From Hyphomicrobiales bacterium (GTDB lineage: Bacteria > Pseudomonadota > Alphaproteobacteria > Rhizobiales > Rhizobiaceae), in contig UCKU01000026.1 in assembly GCA_900473185.1 (NCBI GenBank), positions 48,286-112,285 of the forward strand: a DNA stretch of 64,000 bases, read 5' to 3'. Position 1 is the first letter of the stretch; every line of letters begins with the position of its first letter. A program made the position numbers and the translations under genes. The notes below the pieces were generated by a model, which saw nothing but the letters and a program-made list of their open reading frames with translations, had not been told where the DNA came from and made no database searches. This document shows positions 44,360 to 53,266 of the stretch, piece by piece.

Positions 44360-45235
44360 ATGGAAAAGCCCGTCATTACGCAGGCAATGATCAATGCCTA
44401 TGATGAATATACGCACCTGACGCTGGATCGCCGCAGCTTCATGGACAAGCTCACGAAGCTTGCCGGCTCGGCAACCGCGGCCGCGGCAATCGCGCCGCTA
44501 CTGGCGGCCAACAAGGCAGCCGCCGAGGTCGTCGCCGAAAACGACGATCGCCTGACCGCTAAAGATATTACCTATCCCGGCAGCGGCGGTGACATGAAGG
44601 GTTATCTGGTGCAGCCGAAGAATGCGTCCGGCAAGCTCGGCGCCGTCATCGTCATCCATGAGAACCGCGGCCTCAACCCGTATATCCGCGATGTCGCCCG
44701 CCGCATGGCGCTTGAAGGCTTCGTAGCGCTCGCGCCGGATTTCCTTTCGCCGCTGGGTGGCACACCTGAGAATGAGGATCAGGCACGCGATATGTTCAGC
44801 AAGCTCGATGCGACCACGGTCGCTGCAAACGGCGAGGCGACCGTCGCCTACCTCTCCAAGCTCGAGGCTACGAACGGCAATGTCGGCGCGATCGGCTTTT
44901 GCTGGGGCGGCGGCGCGGTCAACAACCTCGCGGTGAAGTCGCCCGAGCTGAAGGCAGGCGTGGCCTATTACGGTGCACAGCCGCCGGGCTCTGACGTTCC
45001 CAACATCAAGGCGGCGCTGCTGCTCCACTATGCCGGCCTCGATGATCGCATCAATGCCGGCATCGAGGCTTACAAAAAGGCGCTCGAGGAGAATGGTAAA
45101 AAATTTGAGATCTACGTCTATGAGGGGGTCAACCACGCCTTCAACAACGACACCTCCGCTGCCCGCTATGACAAGGCGGCAGCCGATCTCGCCTGGGGCC
45201 GCACGGTCGAGTTTCTGAAGCAGAACCTCGCCTGA
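44360..45235 (+). CDS. Exported dienelactone-hydrolase-family protein (YghX-like)
   Basis: A 291-residue alpha/beta hydrolase. The N-terminal ~55 residues hold a late twin-arginine motif (LDRRSFMDKLTKLAGS) before a hydrophobic alanine-rich stretch, consistent with Tat export; the 20 residues ahead of it (EKPVITQAMINAYDEYTHLT) are typical of YghX-type proteins. The nucleophile elbow is IGFCWGGGAVNN (Cys in place of Ser, as in dienelactone hydrolases), with Asp in GLDDRINAG and His in YEGVNHAFNNDT. An AGAGGAGGACTGTC leader supports the start. The substrate is unknown. Confidence 0.88.
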   Translation: MEKPVITQAMINAYDEYTHLTLDRRSFMDKLTKLAGSATAAAAIAPLLAANKAAAEVVAENDDRLTAKDITYPGSGGDMKGYLVQPKNASGKLGAVIVIHENRGLNPYIRDVARRMALEGFVALAPDFLSPLGGTPENEDQARDMFSKLDATTVAANGEATVAYLSKLEATNGNVGAIGFCWGGGAVNNLAVKSPELKAGVAYYGAQPPGSDVPNIKAALLLHYAGLDDRINAGIEAYKKALEENGKKFEIYVYEGVNHAFNNDTSAARYDKAAADLAWGRTVEFLKQNLA

Positions 45236-45267
45236 CCCAGGCCTGGAGAGTGTGCCGCAAGGCGAAA

Positions 45268-45298
45268 AAGGCAGGCTGACAAGTGCTCAGCCTGCCTT
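45268..45298 (+). terminator. Hairpin terminator after the dienelactone hydrolase gene
   Basis: A perfect 12-bp stem (AAGGCAGGCTGA at 45268-45279, TCAGCCTGCCTT at 45287-45298) with a 7-nt loop; the T tract is short. Confidence 0.75.
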
Positions 45299-45495
45299 GC
45301 TGAATGAAGTGTTAAGAGTGTCTTTTACACAGGCCAAAACGGGGCGTAACGCCCCTTTGCCCCTGCGCTCTTGCCATTGCTTAAAATCCGACCATTTCCC
45401 TTTACGACGGATGAATACCTGCATGTCATATCCGCCCGACGCGCCGGTATGACACATCATCTCCGCCGCTCAATAACGAGACAGATGGGAACCAC

Positions 45496-46137
45496 ATGGG
45501 CGCGGACATTTCGGATCGTATTGCTCTTCGCAGGAAGCCGAAACAGGAGCGAAGCATCCAGCGACTGGATCTCATCCTCAACGCGGCAGCCACCATCATC
45601 GCGGAAAAGGGCGTCAGCGCCATGCGGATGACCGAGCTTGCCGTCGCCGCGAAAGTTCCGATCGGTTCGGTCTATCAGTATTTCCCGGAAAAGGCGGCGA
45701 TCGTCAAAGCGCTGTTCGACCGCCATGCGCAGGCGATCCAGCAGAAGACGGCGGAGATGTTCGCGGATGTTCGGTCCCTCGATGAAGCGCTCGACCTGAT
45801 CTCGGCGATGATCGACTGGTACTATGCGGAATACCGCAACGATGCGGCCTATCTCGGCGTCTGGATGGGCACGGAGACCGATCAGGATCTCCTGCGCCTG
45901 AACATCGAGCATAGCGGCCAGGTCGCCGAGATCTTCCAGGAGGCTGTGCGTCGTCTGTCGCCGGAACTCTGCAATGAGCAGATGAAAGCGCGCACTTACC
46001 TTTTCAGCCACCTGATCGGCGCTGCGGTCCGCCTTGCGGTGCTGAGCGAAGATGGCTTTGGCGAGCGCGTCCTCGACGAATGGAAGCGCGTGATCCGCGC
46101 TTCCCTATTTGCTCCGACGTCCGCTTCGGCAGCTTGA
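45496..46137 (+). CDS. TetR-family transcriptional regulator
   Basis: 213 residues. The TetR HTH is at ~20-65 (LDLILNAAATIIAEKGVSAM, then AAKVPIGSVYQYFPEKAAIV), followed by an all-helical ligand domain with several Trp/Tyr (MIDWYYAEYRN). It is not divergent from any transporter; the neighbours are a convergent LysR gene and an upstream hydrolase. The target and ligand are unknown. Confidence 0.88.
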   Translation: MGADISDRIALRRKPKQERSIQRLDLILNAAATIIAEKGVSAMRMTELAVAAKVPIGSVYQYFPEKAAIVKALFDRHAQAIQQKTAEMFADVRSLDEALDLISAMIDWYYAEYRNDAAYLGVWMGTETDQDLLRLNIEHSGQVAEIFQEAVRRLSPELCNEQMKARTYLFSHLIGAAVRLAVLSEDGFGERVLDEWKRVIRASLFAPTSASAA

Positions 46138-46143
46138 GACTAC

Positions 46144-47103
46144 CTACCAGCTCGGCATCATGCTCGCCGCAGCTTTGAGCCGTGGATAGTGGCGGGCGTA
46201 GCCTGTCTTGCCATCCTGCTCCAACCCATCTTCGATGACCGTCGGCGTGATGTTGTCAAGGCAGGCGGTGATATGTGCCGTAATGGCATTCATCAGCGAC
46301 AGCGAAACGCCGGGCCGCTTCATGATGCCGATCTGCACCGGCGGCAGTGCCGGGAAACCGTCTGCCTGGCTCAAGACCTTCATGCCTGTCCGAAGTGCCG
46401 ATTCCGGCATGATCGAAACCGCCATGCCGGCGAGCACGGCCGAGGCGACCACGGTGCAGGACCAGCTCGTGAACAGGATCTGATATTCACGGCCGACGGC
46501 ATCGAGTGCCGAACAGGCGAGCTGGCGCCACTGGCAATCGCGCCGGCCGACGGCAAGCGGCACCGGCGCATCGTCGCGGATCGGATGGTTGGCGGAACTC
46601 ACCCAGCAGAGCGGTTCCGTTCGCACCACATCCGAAATGCGCTCGCGCGGATTGTGGGTGACAAGTGCGATATCGAGCTCGCCCTTGTGCATGCGTTCGG
46701 CGAGATCGACTGAAGGCTCGCAGACGATATAGAGCTCGACATTTGGATGCGTCTTGGCAAAGCGGCCGATGATCTCGGGCATATAGCGGTCGGCATAATC
46801 GTCGGGCGTGCCGATGCGCAACGTGCCTTCCAGCCTGTTGTCGTCGAAGGCGGCGATCGCCTCATTGTTCAGGCGGATCATGCGCCGCGCATAATTCAGC
46901 AGCTTCTCGCCTTCGACCGTCAGCCGGTTGCCACGGCCGTCCTTGATGAAGAGCTGCTTGCCGATGCGTTCTTCCAGGCGCCGCATCTGCATGGAGACGG
47001 CGGACTGTGTTTTGTAGACCTTGTCGGCCGCCTTGGTGAAGCTGCCGGAATCCACGATCGCGATGAAGGTCTGCAACTGGTCGATATCAAGCGGCGCCGA
47101 CAT
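46144..47103 (-). CDS. LysR-family transcriptional regulator
   Basis: About 319 residues. The HTH is at ~5-62 (DQLQTFIAIVDSGSFTKAAD, then QSAVSMQMRRLEERIG) with an effector domain of the PBP2_LTTR type. I prefer the ATG at 47103, with GGAG 6 bp upstream; an ATG at 47115 adds MERI. It is divergent from the DUF1127 gene with a 207-bp gap, so that small gene is a candidate target. The ligand is unknown. Confidence 0.87.
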   Translation of the reverse strand: MSAPLDIDQLQTFIAIVDSGSFTKAADKVYKTQSAVSMQMRRLEERIGKQLFIKDGRGNRLTVEGEKLLNYARRMIRLNNEAIAAFDDNRLEGTLRIGTPDDYADRYMPEIIGRFAKTHPNVELYIVCEPSVDLAERMHKGELDIALVTHNPRERISDVVRTEPLCWVSSANHPIRDDAPVPLAVGRRDCQWRQLACSALDAVGREYQILFTSWSCTVVASAVLAGMAVSIMPESALRTGMKVLSQADGFPALPPVQIGIMKRPGVSLSLMNAITAHITACLDNITPTVIEDGLEQDGKTGYARHYPRLKAAASMMPSW

Positions 47104-47310
47104 GATCCTCTCCATCCATAAAGATCTCTGATGTTAATCATTAGAAACATTCGTTGGACTGATCAATAGGTCTTTGGCATCTTCGGGATGCAAATCAAGC
47201 AAACTGAAGGACAGACACCCTGCCTGTCCAACCTGTGACCAGCTTCACCCTCCCTGCTCGACCTCGCAGGCGGGGCGGGCTGTTCTGCGCCCCGAAGAAA
47301 GGAGAGTTCG

Positions 47311-47610
47311 ATGCGCACTCATGAACAGACACTAGAACTCGACTGCGGCAAGCTCGCCCCGACGCTCATGCAGCGTCTGATGGCCGCCTTTGCGCCGCTG
47401 GCAACCGCTCTTCGCATTCTGCGCAATCGCTCGCAGGTGAATGGGCTGCACGAGCTCGATGACAATCAGTTGCGGGATATCGGCCTGTCGCGGGCCGACG
47501 TCACCTCCGCATTCCTCGCTTCGACCTTCTTTGAAGATCCGTCGGAGCACCTGACGCAGGCGGCCAAGCGCCGCCACCTGCTTGCGATCATGCGCCCCTA
47601 CAGGGACTGA
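47311..47610 (+). CDS. DUF1127-domain small protein
   Basis: 99 residues. The C-terminal half carries the DUF1127 signature (ELDDNQLRDIGLSRADVTS), an arginine-containing short domain. In rhizobia and Agrobacterium, DUF1127 proteins are linked to phosphate, carbon and RNA-turnover adaptation. The N-terminal ~45 residues are a family-typical leader with LMQRLMAAFAPLATALRILR. It has a strong GAAAGGAGAG ribosome site and its own terminator, so it is likely well expressed and monocistronic. Confidence 0.88.
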   Translation: MRTHEQTLELDCGKLAPTLMQRLMAAFAPLATALRILRNRSQVNGLHELDDNQLRDIGLSRADVTSAFLASTFFEDPSEHLTQAAKRRHLLAIMRPYRD

Positions 47611-47656
47611 TCGCACTTTTTTCCCCGCAGGGTGATAGCCAATAGCCCTGCTGCTT

Positions 47657-47698
47657 AACCCGGTGATCGGCTTTCCCAAGCCATCTCCGGGTTTTTTT
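47657..47698. terminator. Long imperfect terminator shared by convergent genes
   Basis: AACCCGG (47657-47663), GAT and GGCTT pair with AAGCC, ATC and CCGGGTT (ending 47693), leaving single-base bulges. Seven T residues follow. The stop of the convergent DUF937 gene lies within the T tract. Confidence 0.88.
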
Positions 47699-48566
47699 AT
47701 TCCTTGTTGCCAGGAGGGCTGTCAGGCGAGGGGGCAGTCTTCGGCAGATAGGCTTCAAAGATCGCTTCCAGGTTCTTCTGATAGCTTTTCTGCACTTCGA
47801 GACCGCTGTCGAACATGGCGTTCAGCATCTCGGTATAGCTGTCGCCGGCTTTCGGTTCTTCCTTGGGCGGCGGGGCCTTGGTTGCCGGCTGCTGGAAGCC
47901 GGCCATCATTTCCTGGAATGCCTTGGCGAAGGGATTGTCGAGGAAAGGATTGACCGGCTGCTGCGGTGCGGCTTCCGGCTTCGGCACGCTGAACATCAGC
48001 TGCATGGCCTGTGTGAACGGATTATCGAAAATGCTGGGCTCGGGTGCTGCCTTCGGCTTCGGCGCAAAACCAGTACTCTCAAGCCATTTCTGGATCGTCT
48101 CGCCCATCGCCGTATTGACGAACGGGTTGACCGGCGTCGCCATCTGCCCCATCGATTGCTTGAATAGCCCGCCCATCAGCGTGCCCGCCATGACCGGCAG
48201 CATCTGCTTGTAGATTTCCTGGCCGATGCCGGTCATCTGCGCCGCCTGTGCGGCAATGGCGCGCGAGACCTCCTTGGAGCCGAAAAGCTGGGCGAGGATA
48301 TTATTGCCGTCGGAAATGCCTTCGGGGGTAAAGGCCTTGCTCATGTCCTCGAAATATTTGGCATAATTGCCCGATGCCACGGCCTGCATAAGGCCGACGA
48401 AATCATAAGGGTTGCTGGTGCTGCGCTTCAGGCCGGCGGAAAAGGCCGGCGTCAGCGCGGCCATCGCCTTCGTTGCCTGTTCCTGTGCGAGGTTGAACTG
48501 CCTGGCAACGGCATCCATCGCCGCTCCGTTCTGCGCCTGCATCATCATGTCGAAGAGTGGCAGCAT
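47697..48566 (-). CDS. DUF937-domain protein
   Basis: 289 residues, no signal peptide. The N-terminal ~150 residues match DUF937 (LPLFDMMMQAQNGAAMDAVA, then ILAQLFGSKEVSRAIAAQAA). The rest is low-complexity, with repeated NPF tripeptides (VNPFVNT, DNPFTQA, VNPFLDNPFAKAF) and a proline/lysine-rich linker. Function is unknown; NPF repeats are only a composition feature here. It is next to gshA but with its own transcription direction shared. Confidence 0.8.
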   Translation of the reverse strand: MLPLFDMMMQAQNGAAMDAVARQFNLAQEQATKAMAALTPAFSAGLKRSTSNPYDFVGLMQAVASGNYAKYFEDMSKAFTPEGISDGNNILAQLFGSKEVSRAIAAQAAQMTGIGQEIYKQMLPVMAGTLMGGLFKQSMGQMATPVNPFVNTAMGETIQKWLESTGFAPKPKAAPEPSIFDNPFTQAMQLMFSVPKPEAAPQQPVNPFLDNPFAKAFQEMMAGFQQPATKAPPPKEEPKAGDSYTEMLNAMFDSGLEVQKSYQKNLEAIFEAYLPKTAPSPDSPPGNKE

Positions 48567-48660
48567 GAAAGTCCCTTTCCCGGATAGCGGCGCATATTCG
48601 CGCCACTATAGCTCGAAATGGGATTGCGCAAACGGCTTTTTGGAAGGGGCGGCTTGCCTC

Positions 48661-50034
48661 TTAGTATTGATATTCCTGGAAGACCGGCTCGACCGAGCCG
48701 TTCCAGCGGCCGTGATAGAGCGCCAACAGATCCTCGGCGAGCGTTGCCTTCTTGGCCAGAACCTCGTCGAGTGGTGCCAGGAAGATGCTCTCGTCGACGC
48801 CGTCGCCATTCAGCCTGTTGCGTGCTTTCAGGCCGGCGCGGGAAATATTGACGACCTCGCGCGCCGTGTCGATCAGCGCATGTCCGCGGAACTCGGCCTT
48901 GAGACCTTCTTCCGGCACCGCGTTGCGCAGCGCATTCACTTCGGCAAAGCTCCAGTCCTTGGTCAGTTCATCGGCGGCCTGGAGAGCGGCGTCATCATAG
49001 AGCAGGCCGACCCAGAAGGCCGGCAGGGCACAGATGCGCCGCCACGGGCCGCCATCCGCGCCGCGCATTTCCAGGAACCGCTTCAGGCGCACATCCGGGA
49101 AGAGGGTCGAAAGATGGTTCGTCCAGTCGCCCATCGTCGGCTCATAGGCCGCGATCTCGCCTTTCAGAGCGCCGTTCATGAATTGGCGGAAGGTGACGTG
49201 GGTTGCCCTGTGATAGTGCCCGTCGCGCATAACGAAATACATGGGTATGTCGAGCGCCCATTCGGCATAGTCCTTGAAGCCGAAATCATCGCGGAAGGTG
49301 AAGTCCAGGAGGCCGCTGCGCCTGTTGTCAACGTCGCGCCAGACATCGCCGCGCCAGGAGAGCATGCCGTTCGGTTTGCTTTCGGTGAAGGGCGAGGAGG
49401 CGAAAAGTGCGGTCGCGAGCGATTGCAGCTTCATCGAGACGCGCATCTTGCGGCGCATGTCGTCTTCCGAGGAGAAATCGAGGTTCACCTGGATCGTACA
49501 AGTGCGGTACATCATGTCGAGGCCGCGGGTGCCGACGTCGGGCATGTAGCTGGTCATGATTTCGTAGCGCGACTTCGGCATATGCGGGGTTTCCGCATAG
49601 GTCCATGTCGGGCTGCCGCCGATACCGAGGAAACCGATGCCCATGGGCTCTGCGATCTCGCGCACCTGCGCCAGATGCTGGTTGGATTCCTTGCAGGTCT
49701 GGTGAATATTTTCGAGTGGTGCGCCAGAGAGCTCGAACTGGCCGCCGGGCTCGATCGAGATGGCACCCATGCCGCTCTGCTCGCCAAGGCCGATGATATT
49801 GTCGCCGTCCGTGATCGGCTCCCAGCCGGACTTGGCCTGCAGACCCTTCAGCAGCGCCGAGATGCTGGCTTCGCCAAAATAGGGAACCGGGCTGTTGTCT
49901 TTGCGGAAGAAGACGAACTTCTCATGTTCGGTGCCGATGCGGAACCGGTCCTTCGGCTTGTTGCCGGCGGCAAGATAGTCGGTCAGCTCCTGAACCGAAG
50001 AGATCGGCGTCTGGTCGGTGGTGTCGCGAGCCAT
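48661..50034 (-). CDS. gshA: Glutamate--cysteine ligase
   Basis: A 457-residue enzyme joining glutamate and cysteine in the first and limiting step of glutathione synthesis. It is of the plant/alphaproteobacterial GCS2 type: IGTEHEKFVF near residue 40, GISIEPGGQFELSG near 115, TCTIQVNLDFSSEDD near 190 and FGLLYDDAAL-type VGLLYDDAALQ near 345. The length is standard for this class. It is downstream of rsmE on the same strand (142 bp apart). Glutathione is needed for stress resistance and symbiosis in rhizobia. Confidence 0.95.
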   Translation of the reverse strand: MARDTTDQTPISSVQELTDYLAAGNKPKDRFRIGTEHEKFVFFRKDNSPVPYFGEASISALLKGLQAKSGWEPITDGDNIIGLGEQSGMGAISIEPGGQFELSGAPLENIHQTCKESNQHLAQVREIAEPMGIGFLGIGGSPTWTYAETPHMPKSRYEIMTSYMPDVGTRGLDMMYRTCTIQVNLDFSSEDDMRRKMRVSMKLQSLATALFASSPFTESKPNGMLSWRGDVWRDVDNRRSGLLDFTFRDDFGFKDYAEWALDIPMYFVMRDGHYHRATHVTFRQFMNGALKGEIAAYEPTMGDWTNHLSTLFPDVRLKRFLEMRGADGGPWRRICALPAFWVGLLYDDAALQAADELTKDWSFAEVNALRNAVPEEGLKAEFRGHALIDTAREVVNISRAGLKARNRLNGDGVDESIFLAPLDEVLAKKATLAEDLLALYHGRWNGSVEPVFQEYQY

Positions 50035-50176
50035 GAAAGTACCTGTATTCGAAGGCGCCGGGGTCGGGGCAATTGGAAGGGTGATTAGTGCCCAAGCCAG
50101 CTAAGTTGCAAGTGAAATTGTTTCAACAGGTCATCAAAAAAATAGCAGGCCCTTCCAGAGAACGGGCATCCGAAAG

Positions 50177-50914
50177 TCAATTCCAATCGCCGATTGCAGC
50201 CTGTATCACCGCCATTGCCGCGACCGCTGCCGTATCGGCGCGCAGGATGCGTGGACCAAGCGGGATTGCGGTCACGAAATCCAGGCTGCGCAGGCGCGTT
50301 TGCTCCTCCTCGGAGAAGCCGCCTTCCGGGCCAACCAGAAGCGCGAGCTTCCTTTCGGTCACTTTGGAAAGCAGTGGCAGCGGGTTCTGCCCTGCATCGC
50401 CCTCGTCGCAATAGATGATGCGCCTCTCTCTAGGCCAACGGTCGAGCAGATCGGAAAGTTTGATGGGTTCTGCTACCTCCGGAATGCCGAGGATGCCGCA
50501 CTGTTCCGCCGCTTCGATGACATTGGCGCGGATCTTGTCGAGATTGGTGATCTTGCCCTGGACATGCTGGGTCATGACCGGCTGCAGCAGGCCGGCACCC
50601 ATCTCCACCGCCTTCTGCACCAGATAATCCATGCGGCCGACCTTCAGCGGCGCAAAGAGATAGTGCAGGTCGGATGGGGCAGGCTGCGGCCGGGTCTCTT
50701 CCGTCGCCGTGAGCAGGATGCGCTTGCGAGTCGGGAAGGAGAGGCTTGCCTTCCATTCGCCGTCGCGGCCGTTGAAGAGGAGGATTTCCGCACTGTCTTC
50801 CATGCGCAGGACATTGGCGAGATAGTTGAACTGCTCCGAATTGGCCTCGACGGCGGCACTTTTTGACAAGGGAGCATTGATGAAAAGCCGCTGCATGCGG
50901 AAATTGGCGCGCAT
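50177..50914 (-). CDS. rsmE: 16S rRNA (uracil(1498)-N(3))-methyltransferase
   Basis: A 245-residue SPOUT-class enzyme methylating U1498 of 16S rRNA. The trefoil-knot SAM site is LLVGPEGGFSEEE and LGPRILRADTAAVAAMAVIQ at the C-terminus, with the PUA-like N-domain RLFINAPLSKSA. I chose the ATG at 50914, which gives the standard family length; a frame open to 51265 is the overlap with the phosphate transporter. It lies 14 bp downstream of the transporter gene, so they are likely transcribed together. Confidence 0.93.
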   Translation of the reverse strand: MRANFRMQRLFINAPLSKSAAVEANSEQFNYLANVLRMEDSAEILLFNGRDGEWKASLSFPTRKRILLTATEETRPQPAPSDLHYLFAPLKVGRMDYLVQKAVEMGAGLLQPVMTQHVQGKITNLDKIRANVIEAAEQCGILGIPEVAEPIKLSDLLDRWPRERRIIYCDEGDAGQNPLPLLSKVTERKLALLVGPEGGFSEEEQTRLRSLDFVTAIPLGPRILRADTAAVAAMAVIQAAIGDWN

Positions 50915-50928
50915 TCTGAGACCCTGAC

Positions 50929-52422
50929 TCACATGAAGAGCGCGAACATAGCCCAATAAATCACCGCCGCAAGCGCGGCCGAGACCGGCACTGTGATGAC
51001 CCACGCCCCGACGATCGTCATGAAATGCGACCGGCGGACGAGATAGCGCCGCCGGGCTTCGTGAACGTTCGGCTCCGGCTCGTCGATCTCGAAGCTCTCG
51101 GTCTTGCGGCGTATGAATTCGATACGGCGCTTCGAATTGCGCGTGTACCACTCTCGGAAAAAGCCGACACCGAACACCGAGCCGACGGCGATATGGGTGG
51201 TGCTGACCGGCAGGCCGAGCCAGGAGGCGACGATGACCGTGAAGGCGGTCGAGAGCGCTACGCAATAGGCGCGCGCCGGATTAAGCTTGGTGATCTCCTC
51301 ACCGACGAGCCGGATAAGACGCGGCCCGAAAAGCAGAAGGCCGACCGAGATTCCAAAGGCGCCGATCAACATCACCCAGAGCGGCGGGTGGCCGATCATG
51401 CTGTTGTCGGCAATACCGGCCGAGTGAACGATCGCCGAAAGCGGACCGACCGCATTGGAGACATCGTTTGCGCCATGCGCGAAGGAGAGCAGGGCGGCCG
51501 AGCCAATCAGCGGAAAGTGGAACAGTGTGCGAAGCGAGCTGTTGCGGTTTTCGAGATTCGCTGCCTGCCGCAGGATGACCGGCCGCACCACGAGCCAGCT
51601 GACGAGACCGATGCCGATGCCGATCAGCAGGATCGTCAGCGGCGAGTACCGGTGCGGCGCGAGCTGCAGCACCATATAGGCCATGAAGCTGCCGGCCATG
51701 ATGGCGATCAGGACGGGAACCCATTGCCTGGCGGCGGCGATCTTGTCCTCGCGATAGACGATGAGGGTCTTCACCAGATAGAGGAGCCCCGCGGCGATCA
51801 GTCCGCCAATCAGCGGCGAGGTTATCCAGCTCGCGGTGATTTCCAGCATGACCCGCCAATTGACCGGCTCGAATCCGACCGCTCCCACGCCAGCCCCGAT
51901 CACGGCGCCCACGATCGCATGCGTCGTCGAAACCGGCGCATTCATCCACGTTGCGAGGTTGATCCAGAGTGCGGCGGCCGTCAGCGCTGCCATCATGATC
52001 CAGCCGAGTGTTGCCGGCGGCACCTGCACCGTATCGATGATACTGGAGGAAATCGTCTTGACGACCTCACCACCGGCAATTGTCGCGCCCAGCACCTCGA
52101 AGATCGCGGCGATGATGAGCGCCTGTTTCATGGTGATGGCGCGCGCTCCGACGGCCGCGCCCACATTGTTGGTCACGTCGTTGGCGCCGATGTTCATCGC
52201 CATGTAGGCGGCAAGTGCTGCAGCCGCAATCACCAGCACCGCGCCGGGCCTGTCGAACACGTAGACACCGGCAAAAAGCATCGCCAGGCCGAGAAAGATC
52301 AAGCCAAGCCCCGGTGCCACCAGCCGTCGCGAGACATATTTGGCTGCATCCTCGACATGGGTGAGCTTGTCGAGGTCCTTATCAAGCGTGCGTTTGGTGA
52401 GGACGGCGTTGCGTGGCGGCAT
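50929..52422 (-). CDS. pit: Low-affinity inorganic phosphate transporter (Pit/PHO4 family)
   Basis: A 497-residue inner-membrane transporter with about ten to twelve helices that imports phosphate-metal complexes with protons. The duplicated family signature appears as NIGANDVTNNVGAAVGARAI near residue 77 and SFAHGANDVSNAVGPL near 315. The long N-terminal segment (~35 residues, TKRTLDKDLDKLTHVEDAAK) and the charged loop before the last helices are usual in rhizobial Pit. It precedes rsmE and gshA on the same strand. No pap/PhoU-like partner gene is beside it. Confidence 0.92.
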   Translation of the reverse strand: MPPRNAVLTKRTLDKDLDKLTHVEDAAKYVSRRLVAPGLGLIFLGLAMLFAGVYVFDRPGAVLVIAAAALAAYMAMNIGANDVTNNVGAAVGARAITMKQALIIAAIFEVLGATIAGGEVVKTISSSIIDTVQVPPATLGWIMMAALTAAALWINLATWMNAPVSTTHAIVGAVIGAGVGAVGFEPVNWRVMLEITASWITSPLIGGLIAAGLLYLVKTLIVYREDKIAAARQWVPVLIAIMAGSFMAYMVLQLAPHRYSPLTILLIGIGIGLVSWLVVRPVILRQAANLENRNSSLRTLFHFPLIGSAALLSFAHGANDVSNAVGPLSAIVHSAGIADNSMIGHPPLWVMLIGAFGISVGLLLFGPRLIRLVGEEITKLNPARAYCVALSTAFTVIVASWLGLPVSTTHIAVGSVFGVGFFREWYTRNSKRRIEFIRRKTESFEIDEPEPNVHEARRRYLVRRSHFMTIVGAWVITVPVSAALAAVIYWAMFALFM

Positions 52423-52484
52423 TCTGTTTCCTGGCTAAATCCTGCTTTTGCGCCGCCTTATCTAGCAGCACAAGATGGCAAGAC

Positions 52485-53009
52485 TCATTCCGCCGGAATT
52501 TGTTTCGGAATGCCACCGGAAAGGCGCTCAGCCATGCGCTGCTTGAAGGCGAGGAAGAGATTGCGCAGTTCGGGTTCCTGGACGCGCTTCACCGCTTCAT
52601 CGCAGGAAACCCATTCGATGGTGCGCTCGCCTTTTTCCTTGAAGTTCTTTGCCACGGTCGTCACTTCGAGGGCATAGACCTGCACCTTGCAGGTCACCTT
52701 CAGGCCGTCACGCAGAACCTTGCTATAGGTATAATCGCCGAGCATTTCCGTTTCCACCGTGCCGTGCACGCCAGCCTCCTCGAAGGCTTCCTGGGCTGCC
52801 ACCTCATAGGCGCATTTGCGCGTCATCGGCCAGCCTTTGGGGATTACCCAGCGGCCGGTGTCACGGCTGGTCATCAGCAGAACTTCCAGATTTCCCGTCT
52901 TCTTTTTGACCCGATAACAGAGCGCAGCATACTGCTGTCGCGGCGGACGCCGAAACATGAGTTGCACATCAGAAGCCAGGCGGGCAAGAAGGGTCAATTG
53001 TCGGGTCAC
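52485..53009 (-). CDS. NUDIX hydrolase (diphosphoinositol polyphosphate phosphohydrolase-like)
   Basis: A 174-residue hydrolase of nucleoside or polyphosphate pyrophosphates. The Nudix box is the segment starting GWPMTRKCAYEVAAQEAFEE and ending AGV. The metal-binding glutamates of the EA.EE part are kept, but the usual first E is K and the R of REUxEE is Q. Flanking VLLMTSRDTGRWVIPKGWP is the DIPP-like opening. An LRNLFLAFKQRM tail completes the fold. The substrate is unknown; relatives act on diadenosine polyphosphates or inositol pyrophosphates. Confidence 0.85.
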   Translation of the reverse strand: MTRQLTLLARLASDVQLMFRRPPRQQYAALCYRVKKKTGNLEVLLMTSRDTGRWVIPKGWPMTRKCAYEVAAQEAFEEAGVHGTVETEMLGDYTYSKVLRDGLKVTCKVQVYALEVTTVAKNFKEKGERTIEWVSCDEAVKRVQEPELRNLFLAFKQRMAERLSGGIPKQIPAE

Positions 53010-53266
53010 CTTTACGATCTTTGAGCTGAGTCGTTTCTATATTAGTATCCTATGAAAAGCTTGCGCGATCCATACGTGCAAAACGAACCGAAAAACTATT
53101 TTATCCACTGTACATAGGAAAAATCGAGGCCGGGCAGGTTTGGAAATTCCGCCTTTTCCTGTCCCGAATGCGTCCTCTTGCACAGCTGTACAATATGGCC
53201 CGGCCTTGCATTTCATTCAATGGCGAGATCTTCTGATCCACCGTGATTTTCTACAATGTGGTAACT

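Noticed and set aside
51025..52677. 550-codon plus-strand frame across the phosphate transporter
   Set aside because: It is antisense to a Pit transporter with duplicated GANDVxN signatures; its own translation is charged, repetitive and unlike any family.
53052..53117. 21-codon ORF between the NUDIX and LysR genes
   Set aside because: There is no ribosome site or similarity; it is probably chance in an AT-rich promoter region.
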